Origin: Phaeoceros laevis
Lineage: Eukaryota > Anthocerotophyta > Anthocerotopsida > Notothyladales
Reading direction: 5' to 3'
Length of the DNA stretch: 44,055 nt
Assembly: GCA_049999765.1 (NCBI GenBank)
Contig: JBNGIQ010006309.1
Span: 71,825-115,879, forward strand
Numbering within the stretch: position 1 is the stretch's first letter; each line of letters opens with the position of its first letter. A program made the position numbers and the translations under genes. This document shows, one piece after another, positions 9,801 through 19,756 of this stretch. Under the pieces are notes generated by a model. It was not told the origin of the DNA and searched no databases. It was given only the letters and a program-made list of their open reading frames with translations.

Positions 9801-10030
9801 CGCACAGTCCCCGCATCGACATTCCCGACTATACAGAAACAAGGATCGATTTTCCACTTCGATATGTCCACACCCGCAGAGTTTTCACCACAGGTCTTCC
9901 CTCACGTGTCCCGTTCAGAGCCCGTTCAGAGCATGGCGGAATCCCAATTTGTCCCTGCACCTACAGAACTGAGCTTCCTTCTCTGCATGGCGTAACGACG
10001 AGTCGAGATGCGGCACATATCCTTCTCTCT
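9801..10030 (-). pseudogene. DYW deaminase-domain relic of paralogue 2
   Basis: Downstream of the minus-strand PPR gene ending at 10031, shifted frames give REGYVPHLDSSLRHAEKEA, then RPVVKTLRVW, then FEVENRSLF-like residues, then ECRCGDC near 9801-9825. These follow the order of a DYW domain (GYVPDT, VVKNLRVC, CSCGDYW). The CxxCH zinc box has degenerated, Tyr of DYW has become Cys, and the final Trp is gone. Several frameshifts separate it from the intact gene. Confidence 0.7.
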
Positions 10031-12994
10031 TCACTCTGGGACTAGCTGTTTATAGATAGCTTCAATCTCAGGATGCATCTTGTCCCCAACTACAACCGTG
10101 TGCACCACTCCGTCCTGTTCAACCCACCAGCACTGACCTGGCTTCTTCCATGCCCCACGGCTCACCCTCCTTGCCTGCATCTCCTTTGACTCCTTCCACA
10201 TCTGAGCCTTTGCATAGATATTGGACATTAACACATAAGATGCGGCATCTTTTGCATCCAAACTTACCGCATACTGAAATGCCTCTTGACCAATCTCCAC
10301 GTTATTCCACTTCTGGCAAGCCCCTAATAGCGTGTGCCATATTGCACCACTAGGTGGGAAAGGCATAGTCTTAGCCATCTGTAGCGCCTCGTCCAGATGA
10401 CCTGCACGGCCTAGAAGATCCATCATGCATGTGTAGTGCTCTACGGCTGGACTGATACCATAATCTGTCCTCATGACCTCGAAGTACTTTCTGCCTTTGT
10501 CCACGAGACCCACATGACTGCAAACTGTCAGCACACTGAGGAACGTGATGTCGTTTGGCTGAATGCCCTCCACTTTCATCCTGTCAAGCAAGCCAAACAC
10601 GACCTCACTATTTCCTTGGGAGGCATAACCACCAATCAGGGCACCCCATGCCTCAACTGTTCTTTCATGCAGTGAATCAAAGACTTGTTGAGAATCAAAC
10701 ATGCTCCCACACTTCGCGTACATATGTACTAATGCAGCTTGCACAACCACAACACCTTGCATTCCCAATTCGTCTATCTCTGAATGGAGCTGTTTTCCCA
10801 AACACAGGTCGCCTTGAAGTTCGCAAGCCTGAAGGAGATATACAAATGTACCAGAATCAGGAGAGAAGTTTTCCTGTTGCATGCTTCTGTAAAGAATAAA
10901 GGCTTCCTTACCCATCCCCTGCTGGGCATAACCTCCAATCATCGCATTCCATGTTGCAATATTTCTGTCTGGAAGTCTGTCAAACATGCTTCGAGCATCC
11001 TTTAAACTTCCGCACTGTACGTACATGTTGATCAAGCTGCCGCCTAGAACTAGATCCACATGGAGTCCTTGTTCTTCAATCTGTGCATGGAGCTGCTTGC
11101 CCTGACGCAGAGCCCCTACACCTGCACTGGCACATGCCTGTAAGAGGCATACAAATGTAACAGGACTTGGAAGACAGAGGCCTTCGTGCTGCATACGACT
11201 GTAAAGACTAATGGCTTCCCAACCCAATCCATGCTGGGCATAACCTGCAATCATTGCCGTCCATGTTACAATATTCCTGTCTGAAAGGCTGTCAAACATG
11301 CTGCGGGCATCCTCTAAGCTACCGCACTTCACATACATGTTAACCAAGCTGCCGCCCAAGACAACATCATCCTGCAGTCCTTGCTCTTCAATCTGTGCAT
11401 GGAGCTGCTTTCCACAATGAAGGGCACCTACACCTACATTGGCACATGCCTGCAAGAGGCATAAAAATGTAACAGAACTTGGAGAAGAGAGGCCCTCGTG
11501 CTGCATTTTTCTGTAAAGACTAAGCGCTTCCTGACATAACCCACCCTGGGCATATCCAGCAATCATCGTGGTCCATGTTTCAACATCCCTGTCTCGAAGT
11601 GTGTCAAACACTCTGCGAGCATTGTCTAGACTCCCACATTTTGCATACATGTTAACCAAGCTGCGGCCCAGAACCACATCATCTTGCAATCCTTGTTCTT
11701 CAATTTGAGTATGGAGCTGCTTTCCCTGATGCATAGCTCCAAGACCTAAACTGGCACATGCCTGCAGGAGGCATACAAATGTAACAGAGCTTGGAGAGAG
11801 GCCTTGCTGTTGCATACTACTGTAAAGAGTAAGGGCTTCCTCACTCATCCCCTGCTGCACATATCCTGCAATCATTGCCGTCCATGTAACAACATTCCTG
11901 TAGGAGACTCTGTCAAATATTTCGCGAGCATCCTGTAAGCTACCGCACTTCGCATACATGTTAACCAAGCTGCCGCCTAAAATTATGTCATCTTGCAGCC
12001 CTCGTCCTTGAAGTTGTGCATGAAGCTCCTTTCCTTCATGTAGAGCTCCTTCACCTACAATGGCACATGCCTGGAGAAGGCATACAAACGTAACAGAATC
12101 TGGAGGAGAAAGGCCTTCCTGCTGCATGCTACTGTAAAGACTAAGGGCTTCCTGACCCATCCCCTGCTGGGTATAAGCTGCAACCATCGTGGTCCACGTA
12201 ACCACATTCCTGTCCGCCAAGCTGTCAAACATGCCGCGAGCATCTTTTAGGCTGCCGCACTTTGCATACATATCAAGTAGGCCACTTTGAACAAAAATGT
12301 CTGGCTTTCCAGGACTAGCAAGAATATGAGCATGTACCTCCTTGCCGGCAATTAAATCTCCTGCAACAGCACATGCTTTAAGAACTGCTGAATAGATGCG
12401 GTTGTCGGGCTTAATGGATGACTCACGCATTTCTTTGTACAGTCGTATGGCCTGGGCAGCCTCTCCATGTCTTGCAAAAGCGAAGATGATAGTAGCCCAG
12501 TTGTAAACGTTGGGCGAAGGGACTTCGGTGAACACTCGCATTGCTTCCTCCAGCAACCCGTGCGAAGCATACAGACCGATAAGCTGGGTGGCCAAAAATG
12601 CGTCTCCTTCATACCCGCTTTCAACAGTGAGAGCATGAACCCGTCTGCCCAGAACCAGGTCCTTGTGCGCGATGCACCTCTTGAGGAGATGATAGAAAAT
12701 ATTGTTGGGCACATGGCATCCTCGTTGCACCAGAAGGTGCAAGGCATTCACAGCCTCAGCAGTTCGTCCATCGACACATAGCTTCCTGCACATTTCAACC
12801 TCCGAGTGGATTTCATGCTCTTCGACGAATCTTTCGGCTTGAACCGTTGTCCATGTAGAATCAGTAGGCCTCTTCATCTGAGAGTCCCAGGTGGCTAGCT
12901 GCCAGTCTACCCAGACCGACTTGTGCCAATTGTGTAGCCACAAGGTCGTGCATCTTCCAACTGGCCACATTTTGCATACGTATTTATGAGACAA
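10031..12994 (-). CDS. PLS-class PPR protein, E/E+ type (paralogue 2)
   Basis: An intronless 987-residue frame. The N-terminus is short: only the tail of the OSB-like PDF motif remains (TLWLHNWHKSVWVDWQL). The first 20 or so residues read out of frame through the S motif of an adjoining PPR relic, so the original start has been lost. Next come the conserved leading PPR block (VEMCRKLCVDGRTAEAV, GRRVHALTVESGYEGDAF), five P-L-S modules and an E domain with PGQCWW. A partial E+ tail (VVVGDKMHPEIEAIYKQL) precedes the stop. Its predicted role is binding organellar RNA, and without DYW it would need a deaminase partner to edit. The start at 12994 is the most upstream ATG; the next plausible one is only slightly downstream. 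The chimeric 5' end makes expression uncertain. Confidence 0.82.
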   Translation of the reverse strand: MSHKYVCKMWPVGRCTTLWLHNWHKSVWVDWQLATWDSQMKRPTDSTWTTVQAERFVEEHEIHSEVEMCRKLCVDGRTAEAVNALHLLVQRGCHVPNNIFYHLLKRCIAHKDLVLGRRVHALTVESGYEGDAFLATQLIGLYASHGLLEEAMRVFTEVPSPNVYNWATIIFAFARHGEAAQAIRLYKEMRESSIKPDNRIYSAVLKACAVAGDLIAGKEVHAHILASPGKPDIFVQSGLLDMYAKCGSLKDARGMFDSLADRNVVTWTTMVAAYTQQGMGQEALSLYSSMQQEGLSPPDSVTFVCLLQACAIVGEGALHEGKELHAQLQGRGLQDDIILGGSLVNMYAKCGSLQDAREIFDRVSYRNVVTWTAMIAGYVQQGMSEEALTLYSSMQQQGLSPSSVTFVCLLQACASLGLGAMHQGKQLHTQIEEQGLQDDVVLGRSLVNMYAKCGSLDNARRVFDTLRDRDVETWTTMIAGYAQGGLCQEALSLYRKMQHEGLSSPSSVTFLCLLQACANVGVGALHCGKQLHAQIEEQGLQDDVVLGGSLVNMYVKCGSLEDARSMFDSLSDRNIVTWTAMIAGYAQHGLGWEAISLYSRMQHEGLCLPSPVTFVCLLQACASAGVGALRQGKQLHAQIEEQGLHVDLVLGGSLINMYVQCGSLKDARSMFDRLPDRNIATWNAMIGGYAQQGMGKEAFILYRSMQQENFSPDSGTFVYLLQACELQGDLCLGKQLHSEIDELGMQGVVVVQAALVHMYAKCGSMFDSQQVFDSLHERTVEAWGALIGGYASQGNSEVVFGLLDRMKVEGIQPNDITFLSVLTVCSHVGLVDKGRKYFEVMRTDYGISPAVEHYTCMMDLLGRAGHLDEALQMAKTMPFPPSGAIWHTLLGACQKWNNVEIGQEAFQYAVSLDAKDAASYVLMSNIYAKAQMWKESKEMQARRVSRGAWKKPGQCWWVEQDGVVHTVVVGDKMHPEIEAIYKQLVPE

Positions 12995-13756
12995 GTGCCT
13001 AGTACTACGTCACCTTCAAGTAGTTCTCTTTTTACTATCCCTGAATTCAGCTGCCTGCCCTGCTGTAGAGCACCGCAAATGTACAAGCTTTAAGGAGGTA
13101 AAGATAAGTAGCAGTGTTTGGAAAAATCAGGCATTCCTGTTCAGTACTTGCATACAATGCGAGCGCCTGGGGACCGAGCCCATGCTCAGCATACCCATTT
13201 ATCATGGTATTCCATGTTACGTGCATATTCCAACTAGCCACACTTTGCATGCCCAGCAATCATGGCATTCCATGTCACTGCATCCCTTGTGGCCATACTC
13301 TCAAAAACCCTGCGCGCATCTTCCAATTCCCCACATTTTGCATACATGTCCACCAGGCAGTTGCAAGCAAAAAGAGTTACGCTGATTGCCACTCTCCAAC
13401 ACATCAGCGTGCAGCTGCCTACCAGATTCCACATCTTCAGCTCTTGCACAAGCTTGCAGGGCAGCGAAATAAATTTAACCACTGGGCTCCAAACTTGATC
13501 CACGCATCTTATGGTACAGTTGGATGGCCTCACTAGGTTTCCCCTGTGCAGCATGTGCAGATATAATGGAGAACCACATCAAGACTGATGGCCTCCTGAA
13601 CCGGCCTTGACAATAGATGGTTTCCCAAAAATGCATCGGATCCGTACCCAAGCTTGACAGTGAGATCATCAAGTAGTGAAGCTGGGAGAACAGGCGCTCT
13701 ACCTGTTCGTCCTGCAATCCCACCACAACGTGGGGTCCAAGAAACACTGCCTCCAC
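12935..13756 (-). pseudogene. Frameshifted PPR gene fragment
   Basis: Read on the minus strand in alternating frames it contains P (FSIISAHAAQGKPSEAIQL), L (ACA.AEDVESGRQLHADV), S (CLVDMYAKCGELEDARRVF), P (DAVTWNAMIAGHAKCG), P (HVTWNTMINGYAEHGLGP), L (YLLKACT, then QGRQLNSGIVKRELL) and S (GDVVLGTCLINTYAKCG). Its sequence is clearly different from the four paralogues, so it comes from another PPR gene. Its last S motif (LINTYAKCGQLEDAR) stops abruptly at about 12935, where paralogue 2 begins. Confidence 0.8.
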
Positions 13757-14618
13757 AACAACTGTTGCCGCTATACTGCCCTGCTATCGTCCGGTATGCC
13801 TAGCTTAGTTGTTAAGCAACCGGAGGGCACGAATGTTTGGCTCGTGTAAAGCCATTGCCTTGGAGGCACATTCAAACGCTGCTCCAGCTCCAGGCAGTGC
13901 CTCCCAGCTGCGTCCAAGACCGCTGATGTTGCATCCCGTTGGTGGCTCGCAATTGTAGGTAAACCATTTGCAGGGTTTTTCAGCATTAGCAGTCCAGAGA
14001 GAGCAGTGCCACTGCACTGCACTGATGTCATTGGTACTGGTAGTAGTAGGATGATTGGTAAACCCGCACAGATGGAAGCACACAGCTAAGAAACCGATGC
14101 AGTTCAGCGGGCCTGGTAATAGTAATGCTCAGGAGGCCCGGAAATAATAATTGGTGGGGAATCAACAAGAAACACCGCCACTGTGATACACCAAGCTTGG
14201 GCCATCCGCCACGACGTTGAATGGAGAAGAATGATGTGAAAGACGGGCTGGAGGCTGACATGTACATGGTTGTTGCTACTTAGACACAGGGGTGTTGTTG
14301 AGGCCCAGTTTCTCATGACCACCTTCACAGGCCGGAGCAGCTGCCTCTCATCAGCTAGGCGTGGGCAGTTTGCGAGGACACGCCGCCCCGGGAAAAGGTG
14401 GCCGTGCGTTTGCAGCCGAGTCCTCTCCCGCGGGCTTTTCGAATTGAGGCAGCCTGAGCTTCAGTGCTCGCCCTCCGTTGCAACCAGGTGATGGCTTGGG
14501 CGACCCGTTCGGCGGATCCGGAAGGATGGTGCAGACCTGCGTCAGCGATGTGGAGCTGGTAGCATACGCTCTTCTGGGGAGCCTGGAAGATGGCTTCGGA
14601 ATTTCTCCCGGCTCCACG
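13757..14618. other. Intergenic, no gene recognised
   Basis: About 860 bp between the PPR relic and the F-box fragment. Short frames exist on both strands but none shows a recognisable domain. It may hold the 5' region of the plus-strand F-box gene. Confidence 0.4.
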
Positions 14619-14985
14619 ATGACACGGCGCATCTGGGGGGGGGCTTCCTCACGAGCTTCTGCAGAGAATCCTCAAGTTCCTGCCTGCCAAGAGCATTTGC
14701 CGGCTCCGGGTCGTGTGCAAGGAGTGGCGGCGACTTCTCACCTCCGCCAATTTCTTCAGGACCAAGGAGGAGCTGGGCGCCCTGTGGCCCCTCATTTGCA
14801 GCTTGGACGCCGACGAGCGGGAAGGCGTGGGCGACGCAGACGCACCCCCCAGCACTTTCCGGTCAACACGCCTCGGGAGTGGCGCTCCGTCGTATCTTAT
14901 GTGAGCAAGGAGTTCTTGGATGATATCCCGCTGGAAGACGGGTGGGAGGATTGCAACTGGCACTGGACGCTGGACCTGGATAACG
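14619..14985 (+). pseudogene. F-box protein fragment, frameshifted
   Basis: From ATG 14619 the frame begins MTRRIW and reaches a run of nine G (14635-14643). Skipping one base then gives GLPHELLQRILKFLPAKSI, then CRLRVVCKEWRRLL and TSANFF, a clear F-box that would bind SKP1 in an SCF ubiquitin ligase. A second shift near the C6 run (14845-14850) would continue as NTPREWRSVVSYVSKEF, DDIPLEDGWEDCNWHW and LDLDNA, like the region after the F-box in plant F-box/kelch proteins. It then ends abruptly where it meets the 3' end of PPR paralogue 3. No substrate-binding repeats remain. The G9 could be a sequencing error, but the truncation is real on this assembly. Confidence 0.75.
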
Positions 14986-17900
14986 CTAAAGCCAGTTCCT
15001 CGATGTGCACATACAATTCAGCTTCCTTCTCCTTATCAGGCATGTCCTGCAATGACGAGTCGAGAACATACCCTTCCAGGCTTGCGTGGGTACCTTCACT
15101 ATCGGGCTGCTTCTTGTCCCCAGCTACAAATGAGTGCGCCACTCCGCCCATGTCAGTCCACCAGCACTGGCCTGGCTCCTTCCACGCCCCACATTTTACT
15201 CTCCTTTCCTGCATCTCCTCGGCCTCCTCCCACATCTGAGCCCTTGCATAAATATTGGACATCAGCACATGTGACCCGGAGTCTTTTTCATCTAGCTTCA
15301 CTGCAAACTCAAAAGCTTCTTGCCCAATCTCAACATTACTCCACTTCTGGCAAGCACCTAACAGCGTGTGCCACACTGCAATATTAGGAGGGAAAGGCAT
15401 GGTCTTGGCCATCTGCAGTGCTTCGTCCAAATGACCTGCGCGCCCGAGAAGATCCATTATGCATATGTAGTGCTCGACAGTTGGACTGATGCCATACTCA
15501 GTCGTCATGACATCGAAGTAGTTTCGGCCTTTGTCAACCAGCCCCACATGACTGCACACTGTGAGCACACTTAGAAGTGTGATGTCATTTGGCTGTACGC
15601 CCTCCAGTTTCATCCTGTCGAGCAAGGCAAACACAACATCACTATCTCCTTGCCGTGTATACCCACCGACGAGTGCACCCCATGCCTCGATGGTCCTTTC
15701 GGGCAATGAATCAAACACCTGCTGCGATTCAGTCATGCTCCCACACTTCGCATACATATTTACTAATGCAGCTCCCACAGCTACATCAGACTGCATTCCT
15801 CGTTTCTTAATCTCTGCATGGAGCTGCGTTCCCAAAGGTAAACTTGCTACAATTGCACATGCCTGTAGCAAGCATACAAATGTAACAGAGTCTGGAGGAG
15901 AGAGACCTTCCTGTTGCATACTATCGTAAAGAGTAAGGGCTTCCTGACCCATTCCTTGCTGGGCATAACCTGCAATCATTGCCGTCCATGTGACCACATT
16001 CCTCTCCCGAAGTCTGTCAAACACGCTTCGAGCATCCACTACAGATCCGCACTTTGCATACATGTTAACCAAGCTGCCGCCAAGAGCCACATCATCTTGC
16101 AACCCCTTTTCTTCAATCTGTGCATGGAGCTGCTTTCCAACATGCAAAGCTCCATCCCCGACCGTGGCACATGCCTGCAGGAGGCATAGAAAAGTAACAG
16201 AGCTTGGCGCAGAGAGGCCTTCCTGTTGCATATCGCTATACAGACTAAGGGCTTCCTCACCCATCCCCTGCTGGGCATAACCTGCAATCATCGTGGTCCA
16301 TGTTGCAACACTCTTATCTCGAAGTCTGTCAAACACCCTGCGAGCATCCTCTAGACTACCGCACTTCGAATACATGTTGACCAAGCTGCAGCCAACAAGC
16401 CCCTCATTGTGCAGTCCTTGTTCTACAACCTTTTCATGGAACTGCTTTCCCTGATGCAGTGCTTCTACACCTATACCGGCGCAAGCTTGCAGAAGGCACA
16501 CAAATGTGACGGAATCCGGAGCAGAGAGGCTTTCCTGTACCATGTTACTATAAAGATTAAGCGCTTCCTGACCCATTCCCTGCTGGGCATAGCCTGCAAT
16601 CATGGCATTCCATGTGGTTATATTCCTGTGCGGAAGTCTGTCAAACAAGGTGCGAGCATGCTCTAGAGTGCCGCACTTTGCATACATATTAATCAAGCTG
16701 CTGCCTAAAAGCACATCATTATGCAGTCCCTGTTCTTCAATCTGTGCATGTAGCTGCTTTCCCTCATTTAGGGCTCCTAGACCGACACTGGCACATGCCT
16801 GGAGAAGGCACACAAATGTAACAGAACTTGGAGATGAAAGGCCTTCATGTTGCATAGCCCTGTATAGACTAAGGGCTTCCTCTCCCATCCCGTGCTGGGC
16901 ATAACCTGTAATCATTGTGTTCCACGTTACCACATTCCTGCCTAACAGTCTATCAAACACACTACGAGCATCTTTCAAGCTACCACACTTTGCATACATG
17001 TTTACCAAGCTGCCGCCTAGAACCAAGTCATCTTGCAGTCCTCGTTCCTCAATCTGTCCATGGAGCTGCTTTCCGTGATGCAGAGCTGCTACACCTACAC
17101 TCGCACATGCCTGCAGGAGGCATACGAACGTAACAGAATCTGGGGGAGAGAGGCCGTCCTGTTGCATACCATTGTAAAGACGAAGGGCTTCCTGACCCAT
17201 ACCCTGCTGGACATAACCTGCAATCATGGCGGTCCATGTGACAACATTCCTGTCTTGCATTCTGTCAAATACTCTGCGAGCATTTTCTAGACTACCACAT
17301 TTTGCATACATGTTGACCAAGCTGCAGCCTAGAACCGCATCGTCTTGCAGTCCTTCAGTTTCGATTTGTGCATGCAGCTGCTTTCCCTCATGCAGAGCTC
17401 CTACACCTACACTGGCACATGCCTGCAGGAGGCATAGAAAAGTAACAGAATTTGGAGCAAACAGGCCCTCCTGTAGCATACTCTTGTAAAGAACAAGGGC
17501 TTCCTGACCCATCCCCTGCTGGGCATAACCTGCAATCATTGAGTTCCATGTTACAACATTCCTCTTCCTCAGTCTGTCAAACACTGTGCGAGCATCATTT
17601 ATGCTACCACACTTTGCATACATGGTAACCAGGCTACCTCCTAGAACCACATCATCCTGCAGTCCTTGCTCTTGAATTTGCGCATGGAGCAGCTTAACTG
17701 TATCCAGAGCTCCTTCGCCCATACTGGCACAAGCCTGAAGGAGGCATAAGAATGTAACGGAGTCTGGAGGAGAGAGGCCCTCCAGCTGCATAATGTTGTA
17801 AAGAGTAAGGGCTTCCTGACCCATCCCCTGCTGGGCATAACCTGCAATCATCGTGGTCCATGTTACAACAGTCCTCATCGGAAGTCTGTCAAACATGCCG

Positions 17901-18823
17901 CGAGCATCGTCTATACTCCCGCACTTCGCATACATATCAAGTAGGCCATTCTGAACAAAAATATCCGGCTTCCCTCGACTCGCAAGAATATGACCATGGA
18001 CCTCCTTGCCGGCAATTAAATCTCCTGCAGTGGCACAGGCTTTAAGAACTGCTGTATAGATACGGTTGTCGGGCTCAACGGCTGACTCACGCATTTTTCT
18101 GTACAATCGTATAGCCTGGGCAGGCTCTCCATGTCTGCCATGGGCGAAGATGATGGTAGCCCAGTTATGGGCGTCCGGCGGAGAGACCTTGGAAAAGACT
18201 TGCATTGCTTCCTCCAACCTCCCGAGAGAAGCATACAGACCCATAAGGTGGGTGGCTAAGAATGCGTCTCCTTCATACCCACTTTGGACAGTGAGAGAAT
18301 GAATGCGTCTGCCCAGAACCAAGTCCTTCTGTACGATACACCTCTTGAGGAGACGATAAAAGAGATTGTTGGATACATGATAACCTCGTTGCACTAGAAG
18401 GTTCAACGCATTGACAGCTTCAATAGTCCGTCCTTCGTCACATAGCTTCTTGCACATTTCAACCTCTGAATGGCCATCTTGGCCTGAAAAAGCTCGTTGA
18501 ACTGAGGTGGCCACAGACGCAGGAGGCCACTTCGTCCCAGCGTCTAATATGGCTAGCTGCGCTTCCACCTGACCAGGCCTTCGCCAATTCTTTACCCAGA
18601 GGGCGGACTTGGAATTCTCGTGCTTGGAATCAGGATGGCGGGTAATTTGCTTGCTCGGTCTGTTCCCAAACCACACCTTCCCTGCTGACTCGGTCAGGAC
18701 ATGACACCCACCACTCTCGGGTACTAGTCCTTGCGCGAGCCGAAGTGCGGAGATTGGTAGCACTCCGACAGCCAACTCGGGGCCGCCCAGGCCGACATCC
18801 AGCTGCAACAAGCTGACAGCCAT
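14897..18823 (-). CDS. Very long PLS-class PPR protein with truncated DYW (paralogue 3)
   Basis: An intronless 1308-residue frame. Near the N-terminus a worn OSB-like PDF motif remains (HPDSKHENSKSALWVKNW, without WWDNR). Then come the conserved leading PPR block, seven near-identical P-L-S modules of about 102 residues (recurring LLQACASVG and SLVNMYAKCGSLEDA), and an E domain with PGQCWW. The E+ box (AHSFVAGDKKQPDSEG) is followed by the start of a DYW domain: GYVLDSSLQDMPDKEKEAE, then HIEELALAL. The HxE zinc/catalytic box is present as HIE (15007-14999). The last 27 residues (SRSSVQCQLQ... to the stop) are the antisense of the F-box fragment, so all later DYW parts are missing. Predicted organellar RNA-binding protein. 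The start at 18823 gives an N-terminus similar to paralogue 1. Confidence 0.87.
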   Translation of the reverse strand: MAVSLLQLDVGLGGPELAVGVLPISALRLAQGLVPESGGCHVLTESAGKVWFGNRPSKQITRHPDSKHENSKSALWVKNWRRPGQVEAQLAILDAGTKWPPASVATSVQRAFSGQDGHSEVEMCKKLCDEGRTIEAVNALNLLVQRGYHVSNNLFYRLLKRCIVQKDLVLGRRIHSLTVQSGYEGDAFLATHLMGLYASLGRLEEAMQVFSKVSPPDAHNWATIIFAHGRHGEPAQAIRLYRKMRESAVEPDNRIYTAVLKACATAGDLIAGKEVHGHILASRGKPDIFVQNGLLDMYAKCGSIDDARGMFDRLPMRTVVTWTTMIAGYAQQGMGQEALTLYNIMQLEGLSPPDSVTFLCLLQACASMGEGALDTVKLLHAQIQEQGLQDDVVLGGSLVTMYAKCGSINDARTVFDRLRKRNVVTWNSMIAGYAQQGMGQEALVLYKSMLQEGLFAPNSVTFLCLLQACASVGVGALHEGKQLHAQIETEGLQDDAVLGCSLVNMYAKCGSLENARRVFDRMQDRNVVTWTAMIAGYVQQGMGQEALRLYNGMQQDGLSPPDSVTFVCLLQACASVGVAALHHGKQLHGQIEERGLQDDLVLGGSLVNMYAKCGSLKDARSVFDRLLGRNVVTWNTMITGYAQHGMGEEALSLYRAMQHEGLSSPSSVTFVCLLQACASVGLGALNEGKQLHAQIEEQGLHNDVLLGSSLINMYAKCGTLEHARTLFDRLPHRNITTWNAMIAGYAQQGMGQEALNLYSNMVQESLSAPDSVTFVCLLQACAGIGVEALHQGKQFHEKVVEQGLHNEGLVGCSLVNMYSKCGSLEDARRVFDRLRDKSVATWTTMIAGYAQQGMGEEALSLYSDMQQEGLSAPSSVTFLCLLQACATVGDGALHVGKQLHAQIEEKGLQDDVALGGSLVNMYAKCGSVVDARSVFDRLRERNVVTWTAMIAGYAQQGMGQEALTLYDSMQQEGLSPPDSVTFVCLLQACAIVASLPLGTQLHAEIKKRGMQSDVAVGAALVNMYAKCGSMTESQQVFDSLPERTIEAWGALVGGYTRQGDSDVVFALLDRMKLEGVQPNDITLLSVLTVCSHVGLVDKGRNYFDVMTTEYGISPTVEHYICIMDLLGRAGHLDEALQMAKTMPFPPNIAVWHTLLGACQKWSNVEIGQEAFEFAVKLDEKDSGSHVLMSNIYARAQMWEEAEEMQERRVKCGAWKEPGQCWWTDMGGVAHSFVAGDKKQPDSEGTHASLEGYVLDSSLQDMPDKEKEAELYVHIEELALALSRSSVQCQLQSSHPSSSGISSKNSLLT

Positions 18824-18963
18824 CAGTTGAGCAGTATCTTCCCGAACTACCTCCTTCGCTGTCCATCATCGTCTTCCAGCAATTCCATTGCTTTGAGAAG
18901 TTTGACCGCCCAAGCAGGATCCCAGAATCTCCTCACCTCTCTTCCAAATGTTGCCCCTTCTTG

Positions 18964-19214
18964 AACTTTCACCAAAACGCAATAAATCCCGCTGCTAGCG
19001 CTTGGAGTTTCGCAAGGGGATGAAAGACCACCAAAGAGCCAGCTAATTTGAGCTATCCTGTCCGGCTCTAGCTGCCGGTTTGCCACCAATCGCCGCGGTG
19101 CACCGCATGCAAGTACTGGTACCTGGGACCGGTGGGTTTGAAGCAGTGAGCGACTTAGCAGGGAAGGTGTGGTATGGAAAAAGACAAGAATCCTCTGCAG
19201 AGGAAGAGATGCCT
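18964..19214 (+). repeat. 251 bp direct-repeat copy of a PPR promoter/5' end (left copy)
   Basis: Aligns without gaps to 24114-24364, with about a dozen mismatches by eye. It carries the same upstream segment and the first about 49 codons of paralogue 4 (LPPIAAVHRMQVLVPGTG, KVWYGK). The start codon has changed from ATG to CTA at 19068-19070, and the copy stops after gatgcct. It lies head to head with paralogue 3, about 140 bp from that gene's ATG. Confidence 0.9.
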
Positions 19215-19756
19215 ACCTGAGTGCGGGTGTTGAGGTACCCTGCTACTGTCATCAAGATACTTTTGGCCCCATTCCACTACACTTCCTCCACCATCTGAAT
19301 GTTGACAATTTGCAAACACAACTCCACTTGATCTTCTGCTGCTCTCAGTCTCTCGCGAGATGAGACCCCCTTGTGCTTTTTCCAACTCGTGATGTGAGAC
19401 TGGAGCAAATGATGCATGCTCACTTTGGTGCTCCATAGCTTTCATGACTTTGTTTAGCATCAGTCTGCAAGAGTTACTCATCGTTTCATTAGGTTGTCCG
19501 CATCCAATATTGAGTGAAAGCATGGTGGACAAAGCCATCAAATCACTAGTAGCAAATCTGAGTCCTAGCATTGACAGGTGTTTGTCAAGCTCGCGTCTCG
19601 GACCTAGCTTCCTTGAACACTTGCTCCAGAGCTCTGTGGTTTTGACCTACGGATGAGCCTGCCTGGGTAATTCTTTTGAATTGTCGCAATGTGAGCTTTG
19701 CTGTGAACCTTCAGTAATGTCTCTGAACAGAGTGGCCTCTGACGTTTTGAAGTTTT
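19215..19756. other. Upstream region of the uracil-DNA glycosylase gene
   Basis: No recognised gene. A 138-codon minus-strand frame covers 19155-19571 but shows no known domain. The proximal part presumably contains the promoter of the plus-strand gene starting at 19757. Confidence 0.35.

Noticed and set aside
9504-9995. 163-codon plus-strand frame
   Set aside because: Its right half is the antisense of the DYW relic of paralogue 2, and the left half has no domain.
18847-19089. Minus-strand frame (REVRRFWDPAWAVKLLKAM) upstream of PPR paralogue 3
   Set aside because: Composition looks coding, but no domain is recognisable and it is not in frame with the PPR. Possibly 5' leader.
19155-19571. 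138-codon minus-strand frame upstream of UNG
   Set aside because: No recognisable domain, overlaps the PPR-derived repeat on the other strand, and no splice-supported continuation.
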